The notes under the pieces: generated by a model | Database searches by the model: none | What the model saw: only the letters and a program-made list of their open reading frames with translations | What the model was told of the DNA's origin: nothing | DNA from: an uncultured Acetatifactor sp. | Lineage (GTDB): Bacteria; Bacillota; Clostridia; Lachnospirales; Lachnospiraceae | Assembly: GCA_910586485.1 (NCBI GenBank) | Contig: CAJUIA010000019.1 | Coordinates: 12,833-76,832 of the forward strand | DNA length: 64,000 nucleotides | Direction of reading: 5' to 3' | Program-made: the position numbers and the translations under genes | Part shown: in pieces, positions 17,009 to 26,092 of the stretch | Position numbering within the stretch: the stretch's first letter is position 1 | Layout of the letters: the number at the start of each line of letters is the position of its first letter

Positions 17009-17832
17009 AACGCCACCTCCGAATCAATGTTATCCTCCACATGGGCATAAAAGCTTGCTATCAACTTTCTGTGAAGATTTTCATACTCAGCGGTTCCGAT
17101 CAGATCATCCCTTTTTCTGGGATGGGGAAGCATTACGTTTAAAATCGTCCGTATCCTTCCCGGTTCCATTACCACAATTCTGTCAGAAAGCAAAATGGCC
17201 TCGTCAATATCATGGGTCACAAATACCACCGTCTTATGGTGTTCCGTGCAGAGCCTTGAGACGAGTTCCTGAAGCTCAAGGCGAAGCTTGGGATCCACCG
17301 CCCCAAATGGCTCATCCAAAAGAAGAACGTCCGCTTCCAGCGCAAGAGCCCTTGCAACCGCAACTCTCTGTTTCATCCCACCCGAAAGCTGACCGGGGTA
17401 CTTATCTGCTGCCCCTGCCAGACCCACATTCGCCAGATACTCCTTCGCCTTCGCATCCCGCTGCTTCCTGGTATATTTCTTCCCGCTCTGCCGGATTCCA
17501 AAGTTCACATTTCCCTTTGCCGTAAGCCATGGAAACAGGGAATATTGCTGGAATACCACCGCCCTGTCAGGACCGGGTCCCGCAATCCTTTTCCCATCCA
17601 AAAGGATCTCCCCGGACTTCACCCTGTTCAGTCCGTTCAGCAGTCCGAGCAAGGTTGATTTGCCACACCCGGATGATCCCAGGATACATACGAACTCACC
17701 TTCTTTGATATCAAGACTCACATGCTCCAAAGCAGAAAATCTGCTTTTCTTGTCCATGTAGTCAAAGGACACATCTCTGATTTCCAGTTTATTGGGATAA
17801 TCCGTTAAATCCCTGATCATACTTTCACCCAT
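17005..17832 (-). CDS. ABC transporter ATP-binding protein (SsuB/TauB-like)
   Basis: A 275-residue ATPase: Walker A GSSGCGKSTLLGLLNG, Q-loop VFQQYSLFPW, signature LSGGMKQRVAVARAL, Walker B VLLLDEPFGAVDP and switch VFVTHDIDEA. This belongs to the nitrate/sulfonate/taurine importer group. The first ATG (17832) has GAGAGGG upstream. It is coupled to the permease and powers import of the sulfur compound bound by the lipoprotein encoded four genes upstream. Confidence 0.9.
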   Translation of the reverse strand: MGESMIRDLTDYPNKLEIRDVSFDYMDKKSRFSALEHVSLDIKEGEFVCILGSSGCGKSTLLGLLNGLNRVKSGEILLDGKRIAGPGPDRAVVFQQYSLFPWLTAKGNVNFGIRQSGKKYTRKQRDAKAKEYLANVGLAGAADKYPGQLSGGMKQRVAVARALALEADVLLLDEPFGAVDPKLRLELQELVSRLCTEHHKTVVFVTHDIDEAILLSDRIVVMEPGRIRTILNVMLPHPRKRDDLIGTAEYENLHRKLIASFYAHVEDNIDSEVAL

Positions 17833-17879
17833 GTTTCCCTCTCACCTAAGTAAGCAGCCCCGCCGCAGACAGCGGGGCA

Positions 17880-18806
17880 TCAGTCGAAGAGCGGCCCGGA
17901 TAAGTATTTTTCGCCGCTGTCCGGTATAATTACCACGATGTTCTTTTCTCTGTTTTCTATCCTTTTCGCCGCAATTTCAGCTGCATACAGAGCGGCTCCG
18001 GAGGAAATGCCCACGAGCACGCCATCCTCTCTTGCAAGAATCTTTGCAGTTTCAAAAGCATCCTCGGTTGTAACGGTGATTACCTCATCGTAAACATTCA
18101 GATCCAAAGTATACGGCAAAAAGCCGGCGCCGATACCCTGCAGCTTGTGGGTACCCGGCCTCCCCCCGGAGAGAACAGGGGAATCCGCAGGCTCGACCGC
18201 AATCACACGAATATTCGGATTCTGCTCCTTCAAATACCTGCCAGCGCCGGAAAGGGTTCCGCCTGTACCCACCCCGGCAACCAGAATATCTACCGCCCCA
18301 TCCGTATCCCGCCAGATTTCCGGCCCCGTTGTTCTGTAGTGCGCACAGGGATTGGCCTCGTTCGTAAACTGGCCTGGAATAAAGCTGTGCGGTATCTCCT
18401 CCGCCAGTTCATTTGCCCTTGCAATGGCGCCCTTCATGCCCTTCGCCCCCTCTGTGAGCACAAGCTCAGCCCCATAGGCCTTCAAAATGTTCCTTCTTTC
18501 GATGCTCATGGTGTCAGGCATGGTAAGGATCGTCCGATACCCCTTTGCCGCCGAGGCCGCAGCGATACTGATTCCAGTGTTGCCGCTTGTGGGTTCAATG
18601 ATCACCGAATCCCTGGTGAGAAGCCCCTTCTCTTCCGCCTCTTCCAGCATCGCGAGCCCGATCCTGTCCTTGATGCTGCCTGCAGGATTAAAGTATTCCA
18701 GCTTCCCCAGAATATTGGCATTTAAGCCTTTCTTCTCCCGATAGCCCGTCAGCCTGACAAGCGGTGTGTTCCCCACTAAATCCGCCACATTTTCATATAC
18801 CTTCAT
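17880..18806 (-). CDS. cysK: Cysteine synthase A family enzyme
   Basis: A 308-residue PLP-dependent beta-substituting enzyme that normally makes cysteine from O-acetylserine and sulfide. The PLP lysine is in NPAGSIKDRIG, the substrate loop is PTSGNTGISIA, the phosphate cup is GVGTGGTLSGAG and SGEKYLS is near the C-terminus. The ATG at 18806 is favoured over the GTG at 18815 by a GAGGTG site 6 nt upstream. A second enzyme of the same family is encoded two genes upstream, so the two may act on different substrates or in opposite directions. Confidence 0.9.
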   Translation of the reverse strand: MKVYENVADLVGNTPLVRLTGYREKKGLNANILGKLEYFNPAGSIKDRIGLAMLEEAEEKGLLTRDSVIIEPTSGNTGISIAAASAAKGYRTILTMPDTMSIERRNILKAYGAELVLTEGAKGMKGAIARANELAEEIPHSFIPGQFTNEANPCAHYRTTGPEIWRDTDGAVDILVAGVGTGGTLSGAGRYLKEQNPNIRVIAVEPADSPVLSGGRPGTHKLQGIGAGFLPYTLDLNVYDEVITVTTEDAFETAKILAREDGVLVGISSGAALYAAEIAAKRIENREKNIVVIIPDSGEKYLSGPLFD

Positions 18807-18830
18807 GGTAGTCACCTCGTTCTTTACCGG

Positions 18831-20042
18831 TCAATCCCTGAGTTTTGACTCAACTGCATTGATTGCTGCATCCTTGGACAAGGTTCTCTCCATAGGATTT
18901 CTGTCTGCCCAGTCTTTTGAATTCCACTTTGTGGTGGAAATAACCGACTGATAATCTTCCGCGCTCTCTCCCTCCGGATGCTTCTTATATACATTTTCAG
19001 GGTCCACCGAAAGTGCTTTTCTGGAACCGTCTGCCGCCCACAGTTTCTCATAGGGGACCTGCGCGGCAATCCTCTTTGGATAGCTTGCAAAAATGCCCGG
19101 AGCGTCATTCTTGGGAAATTCAAAGAAAGTGTATTTCTTAAAGACATCCAGGCTGTACAAATCCTTCACATAGCCCCAGAGGTTCCTGTATTCCGTAATG
19201 CGCTTCTTCATCGGCCCTATGTTGTGATAGTAGCTGGTTTCCCAACGGACCAGAGTAACGTAAAGCCGGATGTCCGAATCCGTTATGTAATCGCCAAACA
19301 AAAACCGGTTCGTCTCAAGTCTCTTGTCAAGCTTCTCAACCGACTCAAAGAAGTCATTATAGGCTTCGTCATAGGCTTCCCAAGACTGACAGAAGGCCAT
19401 CCGATAATGTCCATTGTTTACGGTGGGGAACAGCCAGTCGTTAAACTCGTCAATTTCCCTTCTGTACTTCACCGGATAAAGATCAGGGGCATCCTTCGGC
19501 TGAAACTTTCGGAACTGCACTTCAATATAGTTCGTCAGCCGATGGTAATCATTATTTACCGCCTTCTTCTCCTTTATGTCCACAAGAGTAGGCGTCGTAG
19601 CCCTCCCCGTAAAAGTGGGATCCGCGTTTTTATAAAATTCACTCAGGAAATATGCACCGCAAAGGGGATCCTTGTGATCCTTCTGATCTGCAAAGCCATG
19701 TCCGTATACATTCGTCTCGCCGGAATGCGTCGTCGCCACATCGCGGATCACGTCAGTGAGTCCCAAAATGTCCCGTACAATCACAGGCCGGTTCGACCAA
19801 TGACAGCCGTGCGCCCAATAAATGGCAAAGCGGCCTGCCTCCGCCCTGTTGTCCTCTTCCCCGTCTCCAAAGGGTCTGATGAACGCATTGGGCTGTCTGA
19901 TAAAAGCTCCTCTGTCATCAATTTCTGATCTCGTTTCCTTCGGTCTTGGATTTACGCCCACCTCCTCGGCGTGCTGTCTTGCCTCCTCGTCTGTATAGGG
20001 TGCTTTTGCCGGTGCGTTAAGTATGCTGCATGTGTCTGCCAT
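18831..20042 (-). CDS. Glutathione S-transferase superfamily, Ecm4/glutathionyl-hydroquinone reductase-like
   Basis: A 403-residue protein matching the Ecm4/YqjG family over its length. The N-terminal region has GAFIRQPNAFIRPF and EAGRFAIYWAHGCHW, with C80 at the place of the catalytic cysteine (CPWAHR in typical members, here GCHWSNR). ADPTFTGRATTPTLVD and AVNNDYHRLTNYIE form the thioredoxin-fold end, and a helical C-terminal domain follows (RLETNRFLFGDYITDSDIRLYV). These enzymes remove glutathione from S-conjugates. In an anaerobic Clostridium without obvious glutathione synthesis, a role on an imported S-conjugate is a plausible inference. It lies between two cysteine synthase genes. Confidence 0.85.
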   Translation of the reverse strand: MADTCSILNAPAKAPYTDEEARQHAEEVGVNPRPKETRSEIDDRGAFIRQPNAFIRPFGDGEEDNRAEAGRFAIYWAHGCHWSNRPVIVRDILGLTDVIRDVATTHSGETNVYGHGFADQKDHKDPLCGAYFLSEFYKNADPTFTGRATTPTLVDIKEKKAVNNDYHRLTNYIEVQFRKFQPKDAPDLYPVKYRREIDEFNDWLFPTVNNGHYRMAFCQSWEAYDEAYNDFFESVEKLDKRLETNRFLFGDYITDSDIRLYVTLVRWETSYYHNIGPMKKRITEYRNLWGYVKDLYSLDVFKKYTFFEFPKNDAPGIFASYPKRIAAQVPYEKLWAADGSRKALSVDPENVYKKHPEGESAEDYQSVISTTKWNSKDWADRNPMERTLSKDAAINAVESKLRD

Positions 20043-20056
20043 TTTATGTCTCCTCC

Positions 20057-21019
20057 TCAAACAATAGAATCCACACTTCGCGAGTCTTCTATTGTCATGA
20101 ATAAATCACTGGATAAGTACTTATTCCCGCCGTCTGGGAAAAGCACAACAATGTTCTTTCCTTTGTTCTCAGGTCTTTTTGCAAGGGTAACTGCTGCCCA
20201 TAGAGCTGCGCCTGCAGATATGCCGATCAGCAGCCCCTCCTTCTTAGGGCAGAGCCTTGTATAGCGATAGGCATCTTCATCCGTACAGAGCAGGATTTCC
20301 CTGTACAGCGCAAGATCCGTGATGGGGCAGACGGCGCCGCCCCCGATTCCCTGAATCTTATGGGGGCCGGGCTCGCCTCCGTTCAGCACAGGACATCCTG
20401 CCGGTTCTACTCCATAAACTTCAATATTTGGATTCCGGCTTTTTAAATAATGACCGATTCCGCCGGAAGTGCCGCTGGTTCCCACTGCAGCCACAAAGAT
20501 GTCCACCTTACCGTCCAAATCATTCCATATCTCCGGCCCGGTATGCTTTTCGTGAGCCTCCGGGTGATGGAGGTTTTCGCCCTGGGCGGGCCTGAAAGCT
20601 CCCTCTTTTTCTTCCAGCTCCTTTGCCCTGGAGCCCGCCCTGGCAAAGCCGGAATCTTTCGGCGTAAGCTCTACCTCCGCTCCAAAAGCCTTTAGAATTT
20701 TGATTTTCTCCCTGCTTGCCCCTTCCTGCATACAGATAACGGCACGGTACTTTTTCACCGCTGCGACCAGCGCAATCCCGATTCCGGTATTGCCGGAGGT
20801 ACCCTCGACAATCGTTCCGCCGGCTTTCAGCCTTCCCTCAGCCTCTGCGGCCTCAATCATATTCAGCGCCGCCCTGTCTTTTACGCTCCCGCCAGGGTTA
20901 AGCCCCTCGATCTTTGCGTAAATATTTGCCTCAAGCTTTTCCGTCTCTTCGATTTTGTTCAAATGCAGCAGCGGCGTATTGCCGATCAACTGTAATACGT
21001 TTTCGTATATCTTTCCCAT
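20057..21019 (-). CDS. Second cysteine synthase family enzyme
   Basis: A 320-residue PLP enzyme: lysine in NPGGSVKDRAALN, loop EGTSGNTGIGIAL, phosphate cup VGTSGTSGGIGHY and GGNKYLSSDLF near the end. It differs clearly from the other copy, for example in the cup (GTSGTSGG against GTGGTLSG) and the substrate-side residues. An altered substrate such as an S-substituted or sulfo-cysteine is possible. It is followed directly by the GST-like gene and preceded by the transporter lipoprotein. Confidence 0.88.
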   Translation of the reverse strand: MGKIYENVLQLIGNTPLLHLNKIEETEKLEANIYAKIEGLNPGGSVKDRAALNMIEAAEAEGRLKAGGTIVEGTSGNTGIGIALVAAVKKYRAVICMQEGASREKIKILKAFGAEVELTPKDSGFARAGSRAKELEEKEGAFRPAQGENLHHPEAHEKHTGPEIWNDLDGKVDIFVAAVGTSGTSGGIGHYLKSRNPNIEVYGVEPAGCPVLNGGEPGPHKIQGIGGGAVCPITDLALYREILLCTDEDAYRYTRLCPKKEGLLIGISAGAALWAAVTLAKRPENKGKNIVVLFPDGGNKYLSSDLFMTIEDSRSVDSIV

Positions 21020-21039
21020 GCCTTTTGCCTCTACAAAAA

Positions 21040-22236
21040 TTAATTGTCCGAATGGAACTGCTCCAAAAGCGCTGCGTAGAATTCATTGCCGGGCTCTCTC
21101 GCCACCAGGTTGTTAAGCGCCTGCTCGTACGCCGATACATCAATGTTCTGTTTCATGTCATAGGTTGTGAAATCTATTCCTGCGCTTGAAAGGAGACCCG
21201 AATTCGTCGCCGCCTCCACATACTTAATAATTCCTTTCGTGTTGGGATCCGTGGCATACTTCGTGATCCCGCCGTAGAGATACGTTTCAACATAGTCGGC
21301 CTCTTTACCGGAATATTCCGCCACCGTCTTTATGACATCCGCCCTGATTTCCTCATTTGTCTCGCCCTGCCTGTAATACTCAAAGGCTCTGATCCTCGCT
21401 GTCTCATATGCCACGAACGCATCCTTCTTCTCAGTCAGCCTGGCCGTTGACGTAACCTCCCGGCAGCACACATAGTTTTCCTGCAGCGCGCCCGCCGCCG
21501 TAACCACCTCCAGATCGTAGGCTTCTCCGTAGAGAAGCGCATATTCCATGGGAAGGAAGCCAAGCTCTACCGTACCCTTCTGAACTGCCTGGGCCAGGGC
21601 CGTCTCATCCTCAAAATACAAAACATTTCCCTCGGACTCGTCTTCAATGGCTGCTATTGTCTGCGCATCCACGCCGTTATCCAGCAGATATTGGCGGGTG
21701 ATGACCCAAGCTGATTCGTTTCTCTGGAATCCCAGCTTTGCGGATGTAACCGCATCAATGTCAAGGATCGTGGAAGTATTCTGATACTTTTCCGCATTTC
21801 CCTTTTGCGTGATCAACGCGCCGCCTTCAACCGCTGTACCGGCAATTACCGTTATATCGTAACCCGAACCGATTGCCTGAAGATCAGGTACAAAACCCGT
21901 GCATAAAATATCAAGCTGGTCATTTTCCCCATTGATTGCCGTCAGTGCATTCTGTCCGCCAATGTTAACAGGTTCAACCGTCACCCCTTCTTCCGCAAAG
22001 TAACCCTTTCCCAGAGCCAGGATATTGATTGCAATTCGGATATTTCCCGTGGGATAGGATACCCTTAAGATTCCGCTGTCCTTCGCCTCCTTGTTGTCTG
22101 CCGGGGCATCCGTCGAAGTTCCAGATACCTCTTCTCCTGTAGAATCCTGGACTGTGGCAGCCGTCTGCCCGCAGCCCGCAAGAGTGGACGCTGTAAGGAC
22201 TGCCGTTACCAATAAGCTTAAAAGTTTCTTTTTCAT
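21040..22236 (-). CDS. ABC transporter substrate-binding lipoprotein (SsuA/TauA-like)
   Basis: A 398-residue lipoprotein: MKKKLLSLLVTAVLTAST leads to the lipobox LAGCGQ. The mature part is an NMT1/SsuA-like type 2 binding protein (RVSYPTGNIRIAINILALGKGYFAEEG without interruption in the family, VEPVNIGGQNALTAI, VQKGTVELGFLPMEYAL). The ATG at 22236 follows GGAGGA by 4 nt. It is the specificity component for the importer and is made before it in the operon. The ligand is probably a small organosulfur anion, judged by family and context only. Confidence 0.88.
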   Translation of the reverse strand: MKKKLLSLLVTAVLTASTLAGCGQTAATVQDSTGEEVSGTSTDAPADNKEAKDSGILRVSYPTGNIRIAINILALGKGYFAEEGVTVEPVNIGGQNALTAINGENDQLDILCTGFVPDLQAIGSGYDITVIAGTAVEGGALITQKGNAEKYQNTSTILDIDAVTSAKLGFQRNESAWVITRQYLLDNGVDAQTIAAIEDESEGNVLYFEDETALAQAVQKGTVELGFLPMEYALLYGEAYDLEVVTAAGALQENYVCCREVTSTARLTEKKDAFVAYETARIRAFEYYRQGETNEEIRADVIKTVAEYSGKEADYVETYLYGGITKYATDPNTKGIIKYVEAATNSGLLSSAGIDFTTYDMKQNIDVSAYEQALNNLVAREPGNEFYAALLEQFHSDN

Positions 22237-22256
22237 AATCTCCTCCATATTTACTT

Positions 22257-23399
22257 TTATACTGTCATGAGAGCCAGTGCAAGCTCTGCCGCTCGCTCCA
22301 ATTCTTTTACGTCTGCGCATTCCCTGGTCGTATGTACGTTTTCCATTGCACAGGCCAAAACTATTGCCTTGATGCCGTTCTCCTGAAGCCTGCTGCCATC
22401 GCTTCCTCCCATAGTCACAATGAACTCCGGTCTGCTGATGCCAATGCTTTTTGCCGCCTTCAAAAACCTGTCTGTGACCAGAGCATTTTCATCTGTTTTG
22501 AACGCCCTGATGTGGTCGTTCCTGCGACAGTGTGCAAGCCCTCCGGCCTTCCTTGCATTTTGTTGAAACCTGTCCAAAATCCTTTCCACCTCATCCGACG
22601 CCTTTTGATGGTTCAGGCTTCTCACTTCCCCTGTGATCTTAATGTTTTCGGGGACTATGTTTTTTCCAGTCCCTCCGGCAATGGTCCCGAAATTGACCGT
22701 AGTCTCTTCATCTATGTGACCGGTCTTAAAATCCACCAGAGTTTCCACCGCAATGTTTAGAGCATTGATCCCTTCCTCCGGAACGAAGCCTGCGTGGGCT
22801 CCCTTTCCCTCAATGCCGATTTCAAATGAAATAATGGTCGGCGCCGCTATGGCAGCCCGCCCTACCGGCCCGTTCAGATCAAAAACATACGCACTCCTGG
22901 ATTTTAAAATACGATAATCAAAGTATCTTGATCCCTCGCAAAATGGCTCCTCTGCAACAGTAAAAAGGATTTCTATGTCAGGATGCTTCAGGTTTCCTTC
23001 TTTCAGCCTCTCCAGTCCCTCAAGAATGGAAATAATTCCTGATATGTCATCTGCCCCAAGCACAGTATTCCCTTCTGATATAATTTTTCCCTCTTCCGTT
23101 ACATACGCCTTTTTTCCGTTTCCGGGAGACACCGTATCCAGATGAGCCGAAAACAAAATCGGTTCTCCCTCTCTGTTCCCCGGCAGGAAACCGTATATGT
23201 TAGGAAAGCTGTCGGGATGAGCCTCCAGGTACTTTTCATCCGTTGTATCCGTTCTGACTTCGGCTCCCGCTGAAACCAGCCTGCCAATGACATACTCAGC
23301 TATCTCTCTTTCATGGAAAGATTCGCTGTCAAAACGTGAAAGCTTTATGAAATTTTCCACGATTCTATTTGATTCTGTGCCTGATCCTGTGCCACCCAT
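22257..23399 (-). CDS. M20-family metallopeptidase (PepT-like)
   Basis: A 380-residue di-zinc hydrolase. Metal and catalytic motifs are LFSAHLDTVSPG, GADDISGIISILEG and TVAEEPFCEGS, with a lid dimerisation domain in the middle (EGKGAHAGFVPEEGINALN) and the last ligand region ECADVKELERAAELA. M20 enzymes cleave small peptides or remove N-acyl groups. As the first gene of a sulfur operon with a GNAT enzyme, it could deacetylate an N-acetyl-cysteine derivative or split Cys-Gly; this is inference. It starts 58 nt after the expected transcription start. Confidence 0.85.
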   Translation of the reverse strand: MGGTGSGTESNRIVENFIKLSRFDSESFHEREIAEYVIGRLVSAGAEVRTDTTDEKYLEAHPDSFPNIYGFLPGNREGEPILFSAHLDTVSPGNGKKAYVTEEGKIISEGNTVLGADDISGIISILEGLERLKEGNLKHPDIEILFTVAEEPFCEGSRYFDYRILKSRSAYVFDLNGPVGRAAIAAPTIISFEIGIEGKGAHAGFVPEEGINALNIAVETLVDFKTGHIDEETTVNFGTIAGGTGKNIVPENIKITGEVRSLNHQKASDEVERILDRFQQNARKAGGLAHCRRNDHIRAFKTDENALVTDRFLKAAKSIGISRPEFIVTMGGSDGSRLQENGIKAIVLACAMENVHTTRECADVKELERAAELALALMTV

Positions 23400-23427
23400 T
23401 CCTACATCTTCTTTCCTTTAATCTATA

Positions 23428-23492
23428 ACCTATTATTTTTATAGGTATTATATGTTTTAGACAATTATAGTGCCTTACAATATACCTGTCAA
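23428..23492 (-). promoter_or_regulatory. Consensus promoter and inverted repeat of the ten-gene sulfur operon
   Basis: Minus-strand TTGACA (23487-23492) and TATAAT (23464-23469) have 17 bp between them, matching the full sigma-A consensus. Downstream of the start point lies the inverted repeat ACCTAT (23428-23433) / ATAGGT (23441-23446), a possible operator for the Rrf2 or LysR regulator encoded nearby. A strong promoter over a sulfur-scavenging operon suggests control by a repressor. Confidence 0.75.
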
Positions 23493-23546
23493 TCGTTTTT
23501 TCTTTTTACGCTTTTTGTTTTGCTTATAGCCTCCTATAATCCGAGG

Positions 23547-24755
23547 TTATAACTGCTCTATTTCTGCCTCTTCATTCTGGATTGCCCTTTTTAGCTGTTC
23601 CAGCGCTTTTTCCAAAATTACCCTTGGACAGGCAACATTAAATCTCTCAAACCCCTCCCCTGCTTTTCCAAATATGCTGCCGGAATCCAGCCACAAGTTC
23701 GCCTTTTTTACAATCAGCCTTTCCAATTCCAGCCCAGATAACCCAAGACCTCTGAAATCCACCCAGACCAGGTAAGTTCCCTCCGGCTCTGTCGTGATAA
23801 GCTGCGGCAGCTCTTTTTCCAGATACGACTTCATAAACCGGATATTGCCTGCCACATATTCCATCATCGCCTCATACCAGTCGTCCCCATAACGGTACGC
23901 TGCTTCACATGCCGCTAGCCCTAAAGTGTTTAACTGGCTGTATCCCGCTGCCGCGATCTGCTTTTTGAACTGCCTGCAGAGCTCCTTGTCGGGAATAAAA
24001 ATATTGGATACCTGCAGCCCTGCAAGATTAAATGTCTTTGCCGGGGATGTACAGGTGACGGATATGCTTTCAAACTCCTTCTTCAAACCAGCAAAAGCGA
24101 TATGCTTCCTTTTTCCCCATACAAAATCCTGATGGATCTCATCGCTCACAACAACGACATGATGCTTCAGGCATATTTCCCCTATCTTCAACAGCTCTTC
24201 CTCTGTCCACACCCTGCCTACCGGATTGTGGGGACTGCACAGCAGAAAAAGTGTTGTATTCTCCTCCGCAGCCTTTCTTTCAAAATCCTCAAAATCAATA
24301 TGGTACTTCCCATCCTGCCCAAGGATCAAATCACTGCTGACTACTTTCCTATCGTTATCTTCTATGACCTCCGTAAACGGGTAATAAACCGGCTGCTGGA
24401 GCAGCACTCCGCCACCCGCTTTCGTGTATGCCTTTACTGCCATAGCCAGCGCAAATACCACGCCCGGCGTTTTTACAAGCCATTCCTCTTTGATCTCCCA
24501 GCCATGCCTCCTGCACATCCAGCCTGCAACAGCATCAAAATAGCTGCCGCCGCTTTCAGTATAACCAAAGATTCCATGCTCTGTCCTTTTATGGATGGCG
24601 TCAAGTATCTTTTCCGATGTTGTAAAATCCATATCCGCCACCCAAAGGGGCAGGACATTCTCCGGCCTTCCCCGCCTTGAAGCAAAGTCATATTTCAGGC
24701 AGTCAGTGCCCTTTCTTTCTACCAATGTATCAAAATCATATTTTTCTTCCCGCAT
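23547..24755 (-). CDS. patB: MalY/PatB-type aminotransferase, cystathionine beta-lyase
   Basis: A 402-residue class I/II PLP enzyme. MalY/PatB features are LPLWVADMDFTTSEKI, GIFGYTESGGSYFDAV, LLCSPHNPVGRVW, SDEIHQDFV and the PLP lysine in SPAKTFNLAGLQ. PatB members are C-S lyases that release thiols, pyruvate and ammonia from cystathionine or S-cysteine conjugates. The ATG at 24755 begins after the stop of the cystathionine enzyme gene is passed. The pair is likely one operon working with the sulfur genes downstream. Confidence 0.88.
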   Translation of the reverse strand: MREEKYDFDTLVERKGTDCLKYDFASRRGRPENVLPLWVADMDFTTSEKILDAIHKRTEHGIFGYTESGGSYFDAVAGWMCRRHGWEIKEEWLVKTPGVVFALAMAVKAYTKAGGGVLLQQPVYYPFTEVIEDNDRKVVSSDLILGQDGKYHIDFEDFERKAAEENTTLFLLCSPHNPVGRVWTEEELLKIGEICLKHHVVVVSDEIHQDFVWGKRKHIAFAGLKKEFESISVTCTSPAKTFNLAGLQVSNIFIPDKELCRQFKKQIAAAGYSQLNTLGLAACEAAYRYGDDWYEAMMEYVAGNIRFMKSYLEKELPQLITTEPEGTYLVWVDFRGLGLSGLELERLIVKKANLWLDSGSIFGKAGEGFERFNVACPRVILEKALEQLKRAIQNEEAEIEQL

Positions 24756-24768
24756 GCCAATACCCTCT

Positions 24769-25920
24769 TTATACAAACGAACTGATTGCCTGCCTTAGAT
24801 CCGCGATCAGATCATTCTTATCTTCAATACCTGCAGAAAGCCTCAGTATCCGGTCCGTAAGCCCATTTTTTATCCGTACCTCTTCCGGCACATCCGCATG
24901 GGTCTGTGTCACCGGATAGGTGAGAAGTGTTTCCGTCCCGCCCAGGCTCTCAGCAAAAGGGATCAATTTGGTAGACTTTAGAATATGAAGCGCCAGCTCC
25001 CTGCTCTCCACTTCAAACGTCAGCATACTGCCAAACCCGCTCGCCTGGGCCTTACATACTTCATGCCCTTTGCTGCCCGGTATCCCCGGATAGTAGACTT
25101 TTTTCACTCTCGGCTCGCTTAATAGATATTCCACCAGAGCCTTTGCATTCTCCTGCGCTTTTTCCATACGGATCGGCAATGTTTTTATCCCCCTGATGAT
25201 CAGCCAGCTGTCAAAAGGTGAGAGTCCCGAACCCACCGTCTTTATGAGAAACCTGAGTTTATCCGATATTTGCCGGGAATTGGTCACAATAAATCCTGCA
25301 AGCGTATCATTATGCCCGCCCAGGAATTTTGTGCCGCTGTGGATTACAATATCCGCACCAAGTTCAAGCGGTTTTTGGAAATAAGGGGACATAAACGTAT
25401 TGTCCACGATCAAAAGAATATCCTGTGCTTTTGCAATTTTTGAGACCTTACGTATATCCACCACATTCATCATGGGGTTTGTCGGCGTTTCAATGAAAAT
25501 AGCTTTTGTATTCTCCTGTATGTAATCCTCCAGCTTTTCTGTGGAGCAATCTATATGGCTGAATAAAATGCCATTCTTCTTATTCACATGATCAAACAGA
25601 CGCCTGCTGCCGCCATACAGATCTGCATCCGTAATCAGATGATCCCCCGGCCGGAACAGTTCCATCATTGCAGTGATTGCCGCCATTCCCGTAGAAAATG
25701 CCAGGGCGTCGATCCCGCCCTCAAGGGAAGCTACTATTTTTTCAGCCTGCTGTCTTGTGGGATTCTGCAGCCTGCTGTAATCAAACCCTGTACTTTTTCC
25801 TACTTCCGGGTGTGCATAGGTTGCCGTCTGATAAATAGGGAAACTGATTGCCCCTGTTTTATCCTTGTCATAATCTTTTCCATTTCCATAAATACATTTT
25901 GTCGCAAAACCATAATCCAT
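24769..25920 (-). CDS. metB: Cystathionine gamma-synthase/lyase family enzyme
   Basis: A 383-residue Cys/Met-metabolism PLP enzyme: FDYSRLQNPTRQQ, SFSTGMAAI-type segment (FSTGMAAITAMME), ETPTNPMMNVVDI, VDNTFMSPYF and the PLP lysine in HSGTKFLGGHNDTLAG. The sequence alone does not decide between gamma-synthase, gamma-lyase and O-acetylhomoserine sulfhydrylase; the symbol is therefore tentative. It is divergent from the Rrf2 regulator and shares its operator region. Confidence 0.85.
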   Translation of the reverse strand: MDYGFATKCIYGNGKDYDKDKTGAISFPIYQTATYAHPEVGKSTGFDYSRLQNPTRQQAEKIVASLEGGIDALAFSTGMAAITAMMELFRPGDHLITDADLYGGSRRLFDHVNKKNGILFSHIDCSTEKLEDYIQENTKAIFIETPTNPMMNVVDIRKVSKIAKAQDILLIVDNTFMSPYFQKPLELGADIVIHSGTKFLGGHNDTLAGFIVTNSRQISDKLRFLIKTVGSGLSPFDSWLIIRGIKTLPIRMEKAQENAKALVEYLLSEPRVKKVYYPGIPGSKGHEVCKAQASGFGSMLTFEVESRELALHILKSTKLIPFAESLGGTETLLTYPVTQTHADVPEEVRIKNGLTDRILRLSAGIEDKNDLIADLRQAISSFV

Positions 25921-25985
25921 TGCTTTTCTCCCTTTCTTTGTTCAAATGAATTCCTATGAGCATTTGGTTTTTCTTTTCCTTTTTC

Positions 25986-26054
25986 TTGATTACCTACCAT
26001 TCCTATGGTAAGATAAGCCTTAGCACCCGTTCCTCAATCTGTCTGAACAGACAG
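25986..26054. promoter_or_regulatory. Divergent promoters with shared operator palindromes between metB-like gene and Rrf2 gene
   Basis: Plus strand: TTGATT (25986-25991) and TAAGAT (26009-26014), 17 bp apart, drive the Rrf2 gene. Minus strand: TTGAGG (26032-26037) and TATCTT (26010-26015), 16 bp apart, fit the metB-like gene. The palindrome TACCAT-TCCT-ATGGTA (25995-26010) fills the plus-strand spacer and touches the minus-strand -10, so one bound repressor would close both promoters. A second perfect palindrome, CTGTCTG-AA-CAGACAG (26039-26054), lies in the Rrf2 leader and next to the minus -35. Confidence 0.7.
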
Positions 26055-26092
26055 GTTTTGAAAAATCAAACCATATCCCGGAGGTAATCACT

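Noticed and set aside
18978..19928. A 316-codon plus-strand frame opposite the GST-like gene
   Set aside because: The GST-like protein matches its family along the full length; the opposite frame lacks a start site and motif.
23524..23556. Hairpin at the end of the patB-like gene as a terminator
   Set aside because: TTATAACCTC and GAGGCTATAA-type arms pair only with a mismatch, and A-rich rather than T-rich sequence follows on the minus strand. It may still slow transcription but is not a clear terminator.
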